A stretch of 64,000 nt of DNA, taken from Rhizophagus clarus. Its lineage: Eukaryota; Glomeromycota; Glomeromycetes; Glomerales; Glomeraceae. Both the position numbers and the translations under genes were made by a program. Of this stretch, positions 34,693 through 46,878 are shown piece by piece. The stretch is taken from contig BLAL01000238.1 in assembly GCA_015698045.1 (NCBI GenBank), forward strand, positions 124,001 through 188,000. Reading direction: 5' to 3'. Positions within the stretch are counted from its first letter, which is position 1; each line of letters begins with the position of its first letter. Below the pieces are notes generated by a model. That model had not been told where the DNA came from, did not search any database, and saw nothing but the letters and a program-made list of their open reading frames with translations.

Positions 34693-34850
34693 GATCAAGT
34701 AGTGTAGTGGTTAGGTTGTGAAATATGATATAAGAAGGGATTGGGTTCAGATCTTGAGGTAAGTAAAAAAAAATATAATAATTGTTGGGCCCGTAAAAAT
34801 ATTAGTAAAAAAAGCCATGGATGAATGATTAGGAACTGTGATATAAATAA
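34693..34850 (+). mobile_element. tRNA-derived SINE relic
   Basis: A TAGTGTAGTGGTTAGG word with A-box form (34700-34715) is followed 40 nt later by a B-box-like GGGTTCAGATCTTG (34743-34756), the pol III internal promoter spacing of a tRNA. The acceptor and anticodon arms do not pair properly, and a non-tRNA tail (TTGTTGGGCCCGTAAA, GCCATGGATGAATGATTAGG) follows. This is a SINE-like structure rather than a tRNA gene. Confidence 0.6.
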
Positions 34851-35235
34851 AAAAATGCAATTAATAGTATTAATAAAATATAAGTATTAATATAGAAAAA
34901 TAAAAAAAATATTATTATAAAATACTAAAAAAAAATATAATTAATAGTATTTATAAAATATAAGTATTAATATAAAAAAGTAAAAAAAATATGATTAGTA
35001 ATATTAATATAAGTTATAAGTAAAAAGAAATGTAGAATTGCATTTAATATTAGTATAATAGTATTAATGAATGAATATTTTTATATATAATTATTAAATA
35101 ATATAATGTTAAATTATAAAAATATATAAATAAATAAATATATTTGTAATAACATATTATAAATATCATTTGTAATAATCTTAAAAAAAAATTATAAGAA
35201 AGTTTATAATATATAAATTTTTTAAAAAATATTAT
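34851..35235. repeat. Repeated 'aattaatagtatttataaaatataagtatt'-type AT repeat
   Basis: At least three tandem or near-tandem copies (about 34856-34910, 34930-34985, 34990-35040) match the target repeat that was split by the insertions at 25940 and 26080. No gene is called. Confidence 0.6.
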
Positions 35236-35237
35236 AA

Positions 35238-35711
35238 TACAGTCAGACCTCCATACAATCACACCCTATATAGTTACACCTCTACATAAGAATCCAATTT
35301 TATGAAACTGACTTTTACTTAGTTAATTTACCTCTTTATAATTACAATTCAATCATAATCACTATCACTACATGATCTGTAACATATATATTATTTTTAC
35401 TAGTAATTAAACCTCTTTATAGTCACTATATTTTTAGTCAGATCAAAATTTCAGCCAAAATTATAAATAAATTTCCTTTTTTAGAATATAGATTATAAGA
35501 AATTTTCAAAATTATTTATGGCTATCACTCAAAAATATGCAATTCATATGATTTATAATTTTATAATTTATAATTCAGGCCAAAATTAAGAATAATTTTT
35601 ATTTCTGATTTCTAATAAAAAAAATTATATACTATATATACAATCACATTTCTATACAATTACCAGTTAAGGGTGTAACCAACTTGGTGATTATATGAAG
35701 GGCTGACTGTA
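35238..35711. mobile_element. Pogo/Tigger-type MITE 1 (470 bp, TA target)
   Basis: The element (35240-35709) starts CAGTCAGACCTCCATACAAT and ends with the inverted form of CAGTCAGCCCTTCATATAAT; TA flanks both ends. The end sequence matches the left end of the autonomous pogo-type element at 61713 (CAGTCGTACCTCTATATAGT), so it was probably mobilised by that kind of transposase. Confidence 0.85.
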
Positions 35712-35740
35712 GATATATTTTTGTTTTTTAGTAAATTTAC

Positions 35741-36700
35741 TTAATTGATGATCCGGATAAGATCGGCACTATTTTCATATTAAAATTTGGGGCAACATTT
35801 CGCAACTGTTTGGCAATAAATAAGTAAACACTAAAATTATTTTATTTTATCTGGAATTGGTAAAAATTAAGTCATATATGTAAAAAATACTCAAGGAAAA
35901 AGAATAAGCTAAAAAAAATCATATGTAGAGTATTGCAAAAAGTGTTTTCATAATTTTAGTGTTTACCAATCATGTAAAAAGTAAGAAATAAGGAAAAAAT
36001 TGAAGTATATACAATGTAAACTTATTTGGGCGTTATAAATGTCGTACACTATATGTAATAAACGTTGAGAAATTATAATAAGTTAAAATATTTGCTTATT
36101 TATTGTCAAAAGAATTATGCTTCATATAGCAAAACGTTTATGTTACACAAATAATTGACGAGAAATACATGAACACTACAGTTTCGAAATTTATTATTAT
36201 AGAGTAAAAATTAAGTCATGCATGCAATAAATCTCAAGGAAGAAGAATAAGGTAAAAAAAATATACATTTATTAATGAGAAAAAAGAGTTTATATTTCAC
36301 GCGCGTCAGATTCCACTCTATTTCACAATTTTTGTATAATTAGTAAACACGAAAACTCATTTATGTGCAGTAAAAATCTTTTCACATATGTATGAATACT
36401 TAAGTAAAAAGAATAAACTAAAAAATTATACATTTATTATTGAAAAAAAGTGTTTGCATTTGCACGCACGTCAGATTCCACAATTTTTTGCATTTTTTTC
36501 ACTATTGGTAAACACTAAAATTATGAAATCCAATTTCTAAGCTGTAAGAATAATATCCTATATGCAAATAAATTCAAGGAAACGGAATAAGCAAAAAAAA
36601 AGTTATACACTATTATTGTAAAAAGTAAGTTTATATTGTACAATCATCTAATTTTATGAGAGTGCCGAAGAGTGCCGATCTTATCCGGATCATCAATTAA
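35741..36700. mobile_element. 960-bp TTAA-flanked non-autonomous element with 30-bp perfect inverted ends
   Basis: 35741-35770 and 36671-36700 are exact reverse complements (TTAATTGATGATCCGGATAA then GATCGGCACT). If TTAA is the target duplication, the element proper starts TTGATGATCC, in the style of TTAA-targeting superfamilies (piggyBac, Kolobok); this assignment is tentative. The interior has about four to five degenerate subrepeats ('caaggaa.aagaataagctaaaaaa', 'tttcac/gcacgcgcgtcagattcca') and no open frame. Confidence 0.82.
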
Positions 36701-39205
36701 AATAACAAAAATAATTTTAAATATTATTTTTGATTTATTTGACAAAAACTTTTTTTCACTAAATAATCAGTAAAGCAATTTCTTTTTTAAAAAATCTGTA
36801 TAATCATCTTATATAATAAAAATTTCAATTTTTCTAAAAATAAAAATTTTTTTTTTAAATTTATATAATATTATATATTAATAAAATACACTAATTAGAT
36901 TGTTATAAATAATATTTATAACAAATTGTTACAATTAGACTTATTCATATAAAATTATATATATTTAAATATACTGTAAATAAAAATAAAAATAAAAAAA
37001 TAAAAAGAATAAAAAGAATGAAAAAATATTTAAAAATAAATGTTATATAGCATTAATATAAATAATTAATATCATATGCTAATTAGCATAATTTTAATTA
37101 ATTGGAATATAAAAATTAAAATTAAAATTTTATATTATTATTCTATATAAATAATATAAAATTATATTTTTAATATATGATTAAAATTACCATGTTGAAT
37201 ATATGAAGTATAAAATATAATGATTTAAATTTTACTTTTTACAAGGATTTGTTTCTCAATTATTAATTAAATAGTTATAACAAATTTTATTAAGCAAATT
37301 AATTGGAGATTTACTTTACTTTATTTCAAAAGTTAATTTTAATTTTACAAAGCAAAATATTTGGATTTCTCATTGTTAAGTCCTGATTATTTGAAAGTTT
37401 AATCTTAGGATTACTTAAAAGATTAAACGACATTCTTACAGGATTGATCTGTATTCATATTTATATGGTATTGATTCTAGTAATCAAGAAATATTTCATG
37501 AAAGACTTCTTCAGTTTGTTCATTTTTCTACAGATATTTTTGATTATTATGTAGATTGTATGAGTTGATTATGTAACTTACATTATTAGTCAGTGGAAAT
37601 GTCACAAGATTGAAAGGGAATTTTTTTGTACTATGATATCACAATATAAATTATTGGTATATTATGGTCTTCAAGTTTATAGTATATATGTAAAATTCAA
37701 AATTGGTCAAAATTAATATAAATGGTTAAAATTGGTGATCTTTAAATCATAATTTTGGCCAAAATTTTTTTAATTCTGGCCAAATTCATAATGCCAGCCT
37801 AAATTTGGCTAAAATCAAAATTTTCAGGTTATAGGTAATACTGCATTTACATAATGTAACATCATTTTTAACAATTATGAGCATGTTCGCCTAGTTCTCA
37901 AGAACACATTTATAAACAATAAAAAGTAAAACTTCGCTTTATTCAGTTCAATCTAACTGAAGAAGGTTGCCTATTATTAACCTATTTTAACATAGTAAAC
38001 TAATAAAATATTAAGAAAACTTTTTCAACCTTTTACTTTTGCTTATTTTTTTGAAATATTTCATAAATATCTTTTATTTTAACGCTATTTAGATATAAAA
38101 AAAATTTTTACTTATTTATTTTTATTTATTTATTATATATGTATTTGTGATTTAACAGCTAATACAGTCAACATGAATTTTTTTATAAATAAATAGTTTT
38201 TATTTTATTTTCACGCCAAATAAATTAAAATTTAAAAAATATTAAATTTTTTTTAATAAATTGTAAGTATTAGTATCATCACCACAATACCATGATTTAG
38301 CATTAAAAGTTTAATTTAAATAAACAAAAAAACTATTATATCTAACTATAGTTTTTCAATTAAAAAACAATTTATAATACCAAGATAGATCTAATGATAT
38401 TATTTTGATAAATAAAAAAAAATTTATTAGCGTTCTAATTAAAAAATTTTAACTAAATTCATAAATAACAAATATCTAGCTTAATAATCACCTTTTTAAG
38501 CTTAATGAAAATTGTTTATTTCGCTAAATTACACTTAAAAATAAAATATTTGCTGTTTAAAAAAGCTTCCATTAAAAGTTTTATAGGAATAAAAAATTTT
38601 TTTTTTATTATAAAAAGTGGTTTTTTGTGGTTTACACAAAAGCTAACTAGCGAACTGTTTTTTTTAACTTAATAAAACTTCTTTCTCTCGTAAAATTACA
38701 TATATTTTTGCTATTTAAATTGTATTTTATATCTACTTTTAAGTTCAATCAGGAGGAAAACTGTATTTTTGAGGCAAACTTTCTTGTATATGCAAAAGAA
38801 AAAAAAATATTACTAAAGTGGAAATGATGATAGAAATTTATAATACATATAACGAACTATCAATTTATTTAATTTGTGTAAGCATTGTATAAGAAATTTC
38901 TTTTTTTAGCTATGGGGTAAAATATTTGATAATGGTTATACAAAATCATTTTAATTAATGATTGTCAACTCAAGTGACATTTCTGATGTCTGTTATTACT
39001 AGAGTTAGTAGTAGTTTGATATGGTGTCTAAGGTGTTAAGGCTTCTTGATGGAAGTGATATACTGTATCTTACAGGATTAAGTTGATTTCATTTGTGATT
39101 TTGACTGAGAAGCTCATGATTGCTTGATAGTTTAAATTTTCTAAATTAGTGATAACTTGATTAAGCTTTGATATTTACATATTTCACATATGTATTGAAT
39201 TTTGT
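36701..39205. other. AT-rich interval with one protein-like relic
   Basis: Mostly featureless A/T sequence; the only coding-like fragment is listed at 37418-37569. 38160-38860 has scattered 'aataaaa/tttgc' words. No gene is called. Confidence 0.4.
37418..37569 (+). pseudogene. Short protein-coding relic of unknown family
   Basis: One frame reads HSYRIDLYSYLYGIDSSNQ, then EIFHERLLQFVHFSTDIFDY and YVDCMS before a stop. The mixed composition is unlike the surrounding A/T sequence and suggests an exon fragment of a dispersed gene family. I do not recognise the family; the upstream context is degraded. Confidence 0.3.
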
Positions 39206-40048
39206 TACAGTCAACTTTCTCTATAATCATACATTTGGAACAGTCTATATTTGGTGATTATGATGAGATGTGACTATAAGCAATAAAATCTTATAATTAA
39301 ATCAGTAATTTTAGCCAGAATTATAAATTGTAATAATTTTGATTAAATATTCACATCATAATAATTTTGTCAATATTATTCCAATTATTATGAATTTATA
39401 ACCATTAGATTTTTCTTGATAGGACGATTCTAATAAGCCTAAGATCATCAAAATCCAATCACTAGAACCCATAATAATTAAAATACAGTTAAAATATTTA
39501 ATGTTACATGAATTTTACATATAAAAAATGCTAATCTGATTTTTAAAGTCAAATTACTCGATCAATATTAATCCAACCATTATATAATTATTAACATTAG
39601 ATTCCTCTTGGTAAGATGATTCCAATGAGCTTAAAATCATCAAAATCCAATCACTAGAACCTGTAATAATTAAAATACAGTCAAAATATTTAATATTACG
39701 TGAATTTTACATATAAAAAATGCTGATCTGGTCTTTAAAATTGAATTGCTCAGTCAATATTAATCCAAACACTATAAAATTACTATTTTCTGATTCTTTT
39801 CAATGAGATGAGCCTAATGAGCTAAAGATCGTTGAAATCTGATCATTAGATTATAGAACAATTATATTTTATTAAATATCTTTTTATAATCACATATATA
39901 TAAAATTTTTAAAAAAAGATATGATAGTGACTATAAGTAGTTTGTGACTATAAATAATAGTTTTTATATATGAAAATTTGGAATACTCAACTAAAGTAAC
40001 TATATAGTGTGACTATAACAAAGGTGACTATAAAGAGAGTTGATTGTA
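39206..40048. mobile_element. Pogo/Tigger-type MITE 2 (839 bp, TA target)
   Basis: The element (39208-40046) has ends CAGTCAACTTTCTCTATAAT and, inverted, CAATCAACTCTCTTTATAGT, with TA on each side. The interior contains a roughly 180-190 bp segment repeated about three times (AAAATCCAATCACTAGAACC at about 39450 and 39645, degenerate at about 39830). No transposase frame. Confidence 0.85.
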
Positions 40049-40665
40049 TTTAAATTATTTATAGTTATATTTAGATTATTTAGTTATAGTTAGATTATTT
40101 TATTACTAAATAACCTAATCTAAGCCGTTTATAACTAAATAATATGATCATATTATTTAGTCATAAATGGCTAGAGTTTTAATAGATTAGTAATATATAA
40201 CAGAACTTTGTAATTTATATAACTAATAAACTCATGAATTGCACTATCTTAGGATCTCGAACAATATATAAATATGTTAGATTTGAGTTTGCTTAATGAT
40301 CATATAAAAAAAAACCCTATATAAGACTTTTATTTGCTTATTTTAATATAAAATTTTTAGTTGGTTAGATATTTAAATGCGTAGTTGAACTTATTTTATT
40401 TTAGCTCAGTAATTATATTTGCGTAGCCGAACCTCTTATTCGTATAACAAAGATTTTCATATATATATATAGAGATAGAAAATTTTAATTTCACATGTAT
40501 ATCAAAAAAATTTTTTTACAAAAAATTTTTTTAAACTGATACTTCTTTTCTATTATTTTACACATTTTAATTTTATAAACACAATATTGTATTTAATATT
40601 TATAAAAAAAAATCATGTTTTTATAATAATATTTTCATATTCTTATTTTTTGTTTGCTAATTTTA
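40049..40665. other. AT-rich spacer
   Basis: Includes TAGTTATAGTTAGATTATTTAGT-like mirror words at 40060-40170. No gene. Confidence 0.4.
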
Positions 40666-40669
40666 CTCA

Positions 40670-41240
40670 TATATAAAATGAATTTTAGACAAAAAAAATT
40701 ACCTTTTTATGTTTAAGTAAATTGTTCAACAGTTGGAAAAAGTATTTGTATTTCAATTTTTATGATTCTAAGTATAATATTTGTGAAGATAATTATATTT
40801 TTTAAATAGTACTAACTCCAAAAAATATTTTTTCTCTTTTAATTTCAGGATGTAATAACATCACTTTAGTCAAATGAAATTACTTTTTTATGTTTAAAAA
40901 GTTGTTCAGTGTTATCAAATCTACCTGTGTATAAATTTTTATAATGATTGGACTAATATTTGTAAAGTATTAGCTATTTTTGTATTATCAATTTTTTTGC
41001 AAAACCCTGTTTTATAACTTCAGAGCATGATTTTATTACTTTAGTTAAATGAAATCACCTTTTTCGCTTAAGTAAAGTTGTTCAGCGAAGTTGAATCTAC
41101 TTACAGTAAAAATTTTAGAATAATTGGATTAATATTTGTGGAATGCGACTAACTTTTGTACTTTTAATTATTTATCGTTTAAGTGATTTTAATTTTAAAG
41201 TGTAATTTTTTTTATTTTAAATCAAGTTGTTAACTTTAAG
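40670..41240 (+). repeat. Tandem array E, about 190-bp units with intron-like signals (three units)
   Basis: Units contain 'ATGAAATTACTTTTTTATGT', then TTTAAGTAAA (donor-like), then GGACTAATATTTGTGAAG, and in the first unit an exact TACTAAC (40810-40816) followed by TTTTCTCTTTTAATTTCAG (ends at 40848). The second unit has a TTTTATAACTTCAG acceptor near 41022, the third a GACTAAC near 41149. The layout resembles arrays A-D but with a longer period. Confidence 0.45.
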
Positions 41241-43540
41241 AAGTTGTTTATAAGGGTTGGCAATAATTTATGAATCTAAATATAATAATATTTATAAAAA
41301 ATTCCAAATTTTAAAACTATTTTTAAAATAGCAATAGTATATTAATGTATTAATATTAATTAAAATTAAAAATTCTGAAGTTGTATATCATTTTATATTA
41401 TTAATTTATTAATATTTAGTGAATTAATTTCACAATTTTTTTTGCAATGATATAAAAAATTAATTTTCTATTACTATATATATATTTATTATAATTAAAT
41501 TATCTTTTTATACTTAAATAAAGTTATATATGTCAGAAAAAAAATTGCTTAGCAGAATAAAAAATTCAAAGGTTATAATAAAAGTTTGCTTAGCAGAACT
41601 TAAAATAATTTGCTTATTGATTATAGTAAATTTTGAAATTTTCATCTGACCTATATATATATTGTTCGGGATCCTACTATCTTGCAAAAAAAAAAAAAAA
41701 TTAATTAAATTTAATAAGAATTTAATATTATTAATTTAAATAATCCAAATTTTTATATAGTTATTAATCAGATATATATTTTATTGATTACTAAATTTTA
41801 GCTAACCTATTAGTCTAATAGTTATCAATAAAATATATATCTGATTTATTAACTTTTAACCTGTAAAAAGAGACAGAAATCACAATAATTTAACTGATTG
41901 ATTTTGAAAAATATTTTAATCTATAACAAAATTTTTTTAAAAAATTTAGAAAAATTAATAAGTGATTTTAAGGATTTTTAATTATAAAATAATATAACTA
42001 TTAGTTTAAAAATTTTTAATTTAATAAACTTATAGAAATTATAAGAAAATTTAAGCTTTTAGTAAACAAATTTGAAAGATAATGAGAAATAATAGTATTT
42101 CTAATGAAATTAAATATACTTAAAAAAGATTAAATATAGAAATATAAGAAAAGTATATTATAATTTATGATAAGTAATGTTCTTTACTGAACAAGTCAAT
42201 TTTTTTAAAATATCATAAAAATATTCTCAAAATATATTCTAATTTATAATAATACTTTAAATTTAATTTTTAAAAATATAATATTTTTAAAATATCAGAA
42301 AAGATTTTTACAATTAACCTTTTAAAACCATCTTAAATGCAAATAAAATTATTTATATAAAAATATTTTAAAATACTTTTAATATGCCATTAATAGTTAT
42401 TTAATAATTGTATATTTTATAATCATTATAATATTATTATAAGCTATATGAGTAAATTCCAATTTTTGAATTTTTATTACATTAGATATTATTGATAATA
42501 TCAGAATAAAGATGAAATTTTAATACCAAATCTTTAGTTATATAATCTAGATTTTTTATTTTACATAAAATTTCTTTATAATTATGATTACTATTTAACT
42601 TTTTTCTAATATAAATGTTTAATATTTGATTAGTTATTAATGAAAAAAATTTATTAGTTACTTTTTCACAAATTTCTTATACATCTAATTAAAGAAAAAC
42701 TATCTTAAAAAAGAAATAAAGAAATATATAAGAAATTTTAAAATATATTTTCAAAGTGTTTCTTATCTTTTACCTTAAGTTTTGATAATTTTAAAATACT
42801 AAATATATTGTTATCATCTTTTTAATTCTTGAATAATTTCTTCAACTCTTTTAATAGTATTTACATTAAAGTATTTATATATTAACTTCTTAATATTATT
42901 TAAATAGTTATTATTTTTAAGAATTTTTTAAAAAAAAATTATAAATAATAAAAATTCAGAATATTTTTCTTTGATTATATCATAAATACCATTAAGTTGC
43001 ATTTTAAAAATAAAAATGTAAAGAAAATAAAATTGTCAGAAGCTGGTTCAAAGAAAAATTTTATTGTGAAGATATTTTACATCAATACATGACTAATATC
43101 TGCTTAATTTCAGATAATTTAAATTTAATTATGATTAAGTAACTTGATACAAATCACAAAATAATTAAAATACTATATTTTATCATTATACTAGAGTTTT
43201 ATAGTATTGCATAAACTTAGCATAATTATATAGTTTTAACCAGTAGGCTGGCTATACTCTGCATTTTCAATAAACTTAATTGTGAAAATATATACTCCTA
43301 TAGGCAGTACATATTTTATATAGGTTGCTTATTTTTGGTTAATTATAGTCAAATTTTAGTCAGAGACCAAAATTTATGTTTTATACCCCTTTACAATTAA
43401 AACAAACTAATGAATCTATATAAGCTTCTATAAGCTAAGGCATGTTCTTGAACCTTTTCATTTATATGCATATATATATAAAAAAATGTTTTTCAACTAT
43501 AAAACATTAAAACACAAACATACTCTTTTTAAGTCGGAAT
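41241..43540. other. AT-rich interval
   Basis: Contains a repeat at 41755-41830 shared with 9058-9118 and long A/T tracts. No frame with protein-like composition was seen. Confidence 0.4.
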
Positions 43541-43769
43541 TACAGCGAATGGGATCCGGTTTATATGCCGGGATCCCGGGCTGATCAGATCGATATTATG
43601 TAACTGTAATTTTTTTGCCACGACTGACTCGTATTTTTAACCATACTAATGTAACAATAGAACAGCTTGATTTAATATTTCGAGTTCTAAACCAGTTTCT
43701 GTCCTAATTTTATTATTAACGACACTATTGGTATAATCGTTTCATATCTTTTTACATATTACTCAAGTA
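43541..43769 (+). promoter_or_regulatory. Probable promoter/leader of the SET-domain gene
   Basis: A sharp local rise in GC content (GGGATCCGG, CCGGGATCCCGGG, CTGATCAGATCGAT at about 43550-43595) contrasts with the preceding 2 kb of A/T sequence and marks the edge of the gene island. GATCCCGGGC-like palindromes could be binding sites; no specific factor is identified. Confidence 0.35.
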
Positions 43770-45281
43770 ATGAATTACCGAGAAAAAGGCAATAAAGCAT
43801 TTGTTAATGGAGAATTCGAGACTGCACGACAAGAGTATACTAAAGGAATTGAAGTTACACCTGAAGACCCACGATTATGGTCAAATCGTGCGCAAACCTT
43901 TATTAAACTCGAGTATCCTGAACTTGCAGTAGTTGATGCCGTTACTGCTCGCTCTCTCATTGAACAAAAGATCATTAGTGGCGAATATGAGGACGCTGAT
44001 TTAGCGTTACTTTGTAAAAGTGGATGGAGAGAAGCGGTGGCATTGGCGAATTGCGATGGATTCGAGTTAGCAGCAAGAGCGTTGGAAAGACTATTTCAAA
44101 TCGTTAATAGACGACCAGTAGCAGGTGTTGATTGGAACGTGTGGGAGCGTGAAAGGGATCGTTACTTTAAAAAACACTACCAAGATACGATGCTTTTGAG
44201 TAGTTTGGGTTCGGATCGGCACATATTGATCGAACAAGTTGGAAAAATTTGCAAATTTCCAAGTCGTGGAGCTTATCCTTGGGATTTTCGTAGTCAAGAG
44301 CGTTGCACCTCAGAGAGTTCCGCTTCTGTTCAGAAGCTCTTGGAAAAAATCTCCGGAAAGAATATCGAAGTGTCATTAGTTAGTTTTCCTGGTGTTTCGC
44401 AAACACAAGAATTCGGCATAGTGGCAACAAAGAATATAAAAAGAGGAACCATCTTGCTTGATGAAAAACCTTTTATTTCAGTTCGCGCTCCTGGTCAACT
44501 GCGATGCGATTTTTGCAATAAATCAACTAGTTCGAAAAGATTCTCTTGTCCGAAAGCGGATTGTTCCGAAATCTTTTGTAGTCATGATTGTTTCGACAAA
44601 GCTTGGGAGTTATACCATCGTGCTATCTGCGGAAAAAATCTTGATTCGCTGTATGAAATAGTGAATAAAGAATCTAAATCTTCTGGCAATTCTCTTCTAC
44701 TTGTTTTCAAAATCTTTGCTATTGCCAAACAACGAAATATTTGTCCCTTGGACATTGAAGAGATCAAACACCTTTTTCCCTTCCAACATTCGACTGCGTG
44801 GTTTCAACATGGCCTTATGGCCATCGACTTCTACTTTGAATTAATGAAATTATTGGAGATTCCCGTTTTTGATTCACGATACGAACCATGGATCTATTTG
44901 ACAATTTATAGGAAGCTCAAACCTAATTCTACTTTTTTAAATCCTTTGACTTTAACGGGACAATTATACCCTATAATCTCTCTTTTCAATCATCATTGCG
45001 ATCCAAATGCCCGTTGTTCGGACGATGTATCTAAATCAATTCAACGTGGAGAACCATTTTCGCTCGTTCCGATCTTGTCAACACGAATCGAAGCGGCCCG
45101 TAATATAAAAAAAGGAGATCAAGTATTTATTAATTACACATTAGGGCATGACTTTAGTGTCTTATCAGTTGTTGGCAACACTGTAAAATCTTCCGGTAGT
45201 ACTAAGAAAACCCGTCAACTTCTCGAGACAACTTATGGGTTCCGCTGCAAGTGTTCTGTATGCGACTCTTCATCCAATTGA
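43770..45281 (+). CDS. TPR-SET-MYND (SMYD-like) protein, putative lysine methyltransferase
   Basis: A single-exon protein of 503 residues. The N terminus (1-75) has TPR-like helices (YREKGNKAFVNGEFETARQE, PRLWSNRAQTFIKL), as in co-chaperone binding modules. A SET region begins near residue 210 (EFGIVATKNIKRGTILL). It is interrupted by a MYND-like zinc finger (about 246-288: CDFC, CPKADCSEIFCSHDC, H..ICG) and resumes with the S-adenosylmethionine-binding LFNHHCDPNARC (from about 405) and INYTLG (about 454-459). A post-SET CKCSVC lies at the C terminus. This split SET/MYND order is that of the SMYD family, which methylates histone or non-histone lysines; the substrate here is unknown. The start is the first Met; no in-frame upstream extension is evident. 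Confidence 0.93.
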   Translation: MNYREKGNKAFVNGEFETARQEYTKGIEVTPEDPRLWSNRAQTFIKLEYPELAVVDAVTARSLIEQKIISGEYEDADLALLCKSGWREAVALANCDGFELAARALERLFQIVNRRPVAGVDWNVWERERDRYFKKHYQDTMLLSSLGSDRHILIEQVGKICKFPSRGAYPWDFRSQERCTSESSASVQKLLEKISGKNIEVSLVSFPGVSQTQEFGIVATKNIKRGTILLDEKPFISVRAPGQLRCDFCNKSTSSKRFSCPKADCSEIFCSHDCFDKAWELYHRAICGKNLDSLYEIVNKESKSSGNSLLLVFKIFAIAKQRNICPLDIEEIKHLFPFQHSTAWFQHGLMAIDFYFELMKLLEIPVFDSRYEPWIYLTIYRKLKPNSTFLNPLTLTGQLYPIISLFNHHCDPNARCSDDVSKSIQRGEPFSLVPILSTRIEAARNIKKGDQVFINYTLGHDFSVLSVVGNTVKSSGSTKKTRQLLETTYGFRCKCSVCDSSSN

Positions 45282-46548
45282 AAATTGTTATATACTGTGT
45301 ATACTTAAAAAACGATATTACAGCAGAATTATTTTTAATTCATTTCATTATTTATATATAAATAAGTACATTTTATTTCATTACAATTCCATAAATAATT
45401 TAAACAATATAAAAATCTTTTGAAACAATTGACAAGCTATCTTTTTCACGTCCCGGAAAAGATGAAAATGTATCCTAGTGAAAAGTAAAGTCTAGGATGC
45501 ATCAGAATAATGTTGCTTCACTATTTTAAAAGTACAATACAGAAAGATAAAACTTGCTTACATACGATAACCTGATTAGATATAGTTAGTAGTAAAGCAA
45601 AGCATACAACCCATTTGTCTTAAAAAAGCTTTTTTTTTTTTTTTTTACAAAATAACTAATTAAAAGTAAATTTCAGATCACCATTCATTTGTACTGAAAA
45701 AAGCTCGCACATCTTTCGAACAATAATCACAACCTGAGCCATGCGGGAGAATGTCGCATGAACAGGAAAAATGATTAATAACCCGTTTTTATTGCAAAAG
45801 CATGTTTTTTTATTTGCACACTGTCTCTTAAACAGTAATTCTTTACCACAGAATGCTAAAAATGGCCAAAAATTCGTTGATAAAATTTCATGTAAATTTA
45901 TCCGCATAGTTTAATACAAAAAAAAAAAAACATAGGATCATGATTAGAATTTCATTGCATCGCGCAAGAAAATTTTTTTTTTTTTTTTAGAAAAACTTTT
46001 TATTAGATAAAATTGCCGGAACATCTGATTTACTTCATCGTAATGAGATGAAATTCTTTACGAGAATTAAAATTTATCGCATATGCCATTGTCACGTGTC
46101 TACAGTTCATTTCCGTATTTGGAAACACGTGTAACCATTCCGCATATGATGTGTGCTCTGTGTAGGTAGTCCCTTGGCTTGCCAATACTCTCTCCGTGAG
46201 TGTCCCCATATATAAATTATTTGTGGTAAAATTTAAAATATGTGATATGATTTTTTTCGAAAATTCTCATATTATGTGATATTATTTTACAAAATTATAA
46301 TATTATTCGAAATTATTTAATTAAAATTGTTTTAAGATTCTAATTTTTTTTTATTAAAAGTTAAGTTTTAATACCATTAAAGTACATCATATTTAGTTTT
46401 TGGAGAGAATTTTGTGATGGTCATTATCTATAATAAAAATGTATAGACTTATTATTGAACATGAATTTATAATATAGAATTTTTAATCATATCACATTGT
46501 AGAAAAACTCATTTAACAAATAAGGCTGTGATAAAACATGACTTCCTA
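45282..46548. other. Intergenic interval
   Basis: Includes the SET gene 3' UTR. The 83-codon minus-strand open stretch at 45656-45907 has no recognisable domain and no supporting context. Two E-box-like sites, TCACGTGT and ACACGTGT, sit at about 46093-46130 without an obvious gene start nearby. Confidence 0.4.
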
Positions 46549-46815
46549 TTACTGTATTAAACACATTGATGATTTTTGGTACCGAGAAATGGCTCTTTCT
46601 GTACATACTTTATACTTTTGACACTTCATTAAAGTATCAAAACCATTTCTTCCTTTAATCTTTTCAAACCAATCCACAAAATAAAAAGGATATGTCTTTT
46701 TATTATTATAAGTATGCAAAAAAAAATTGCTTATACTATTGCATACGAAGTAGTTCTTCAATTTCCACTATATCACCAACACATATTTGAGACTCACTTG
46801 AAATTATAATGTAAT
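46549..46815 (-). pseudogene. Transposase-associated protein relic
   Basis: On the minus strand, VGDIVEIEELLRMQ, then (after stops) FFLHTYNNKKTYPFYFVDWF and EKIKGRNGFDTLMKCQKYKV. The 'GD.VEI...LHTY..K.Y.F.FVDWF' pattern looks like the small C-terminal domain attached to some large fungal DNA-transposon proteins; this identification is tentative. It is interrupted by in-frame stops and is isolated. Confidence 0.3.
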
Positions 46816-46835
46816 ATATTATAATTTTATTTTCT

Positions 46836-46837
<2 letters not shown>

Positions 46838-46875
<38 letters not shown>
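46838..46875. repeat. 38-nt poly-T tract
   Basis: An uninterrupted run of 38 T followed by AG. It could be a retroposition poly(A) tail on the minus strand or an extreme polypyrimidine tract; no flanking target duplication was found. Confidence 0.8.

Positions 46876-46878
<3 letters not shown>

Noticed and set aside
34693..34764. Possible functional tRNA gene
   Set aside because: A- and B-box words are present, but the acceptor and anticodon stems do not pair and the 3' part continues as a SINE-like tail.
45656..45907. 83-codon minus-strand open stretch with several cysteines
   Set aside because: The cysteine pattern resembles a zinc site only loosely; no exon partners, promoter or family were recognised.
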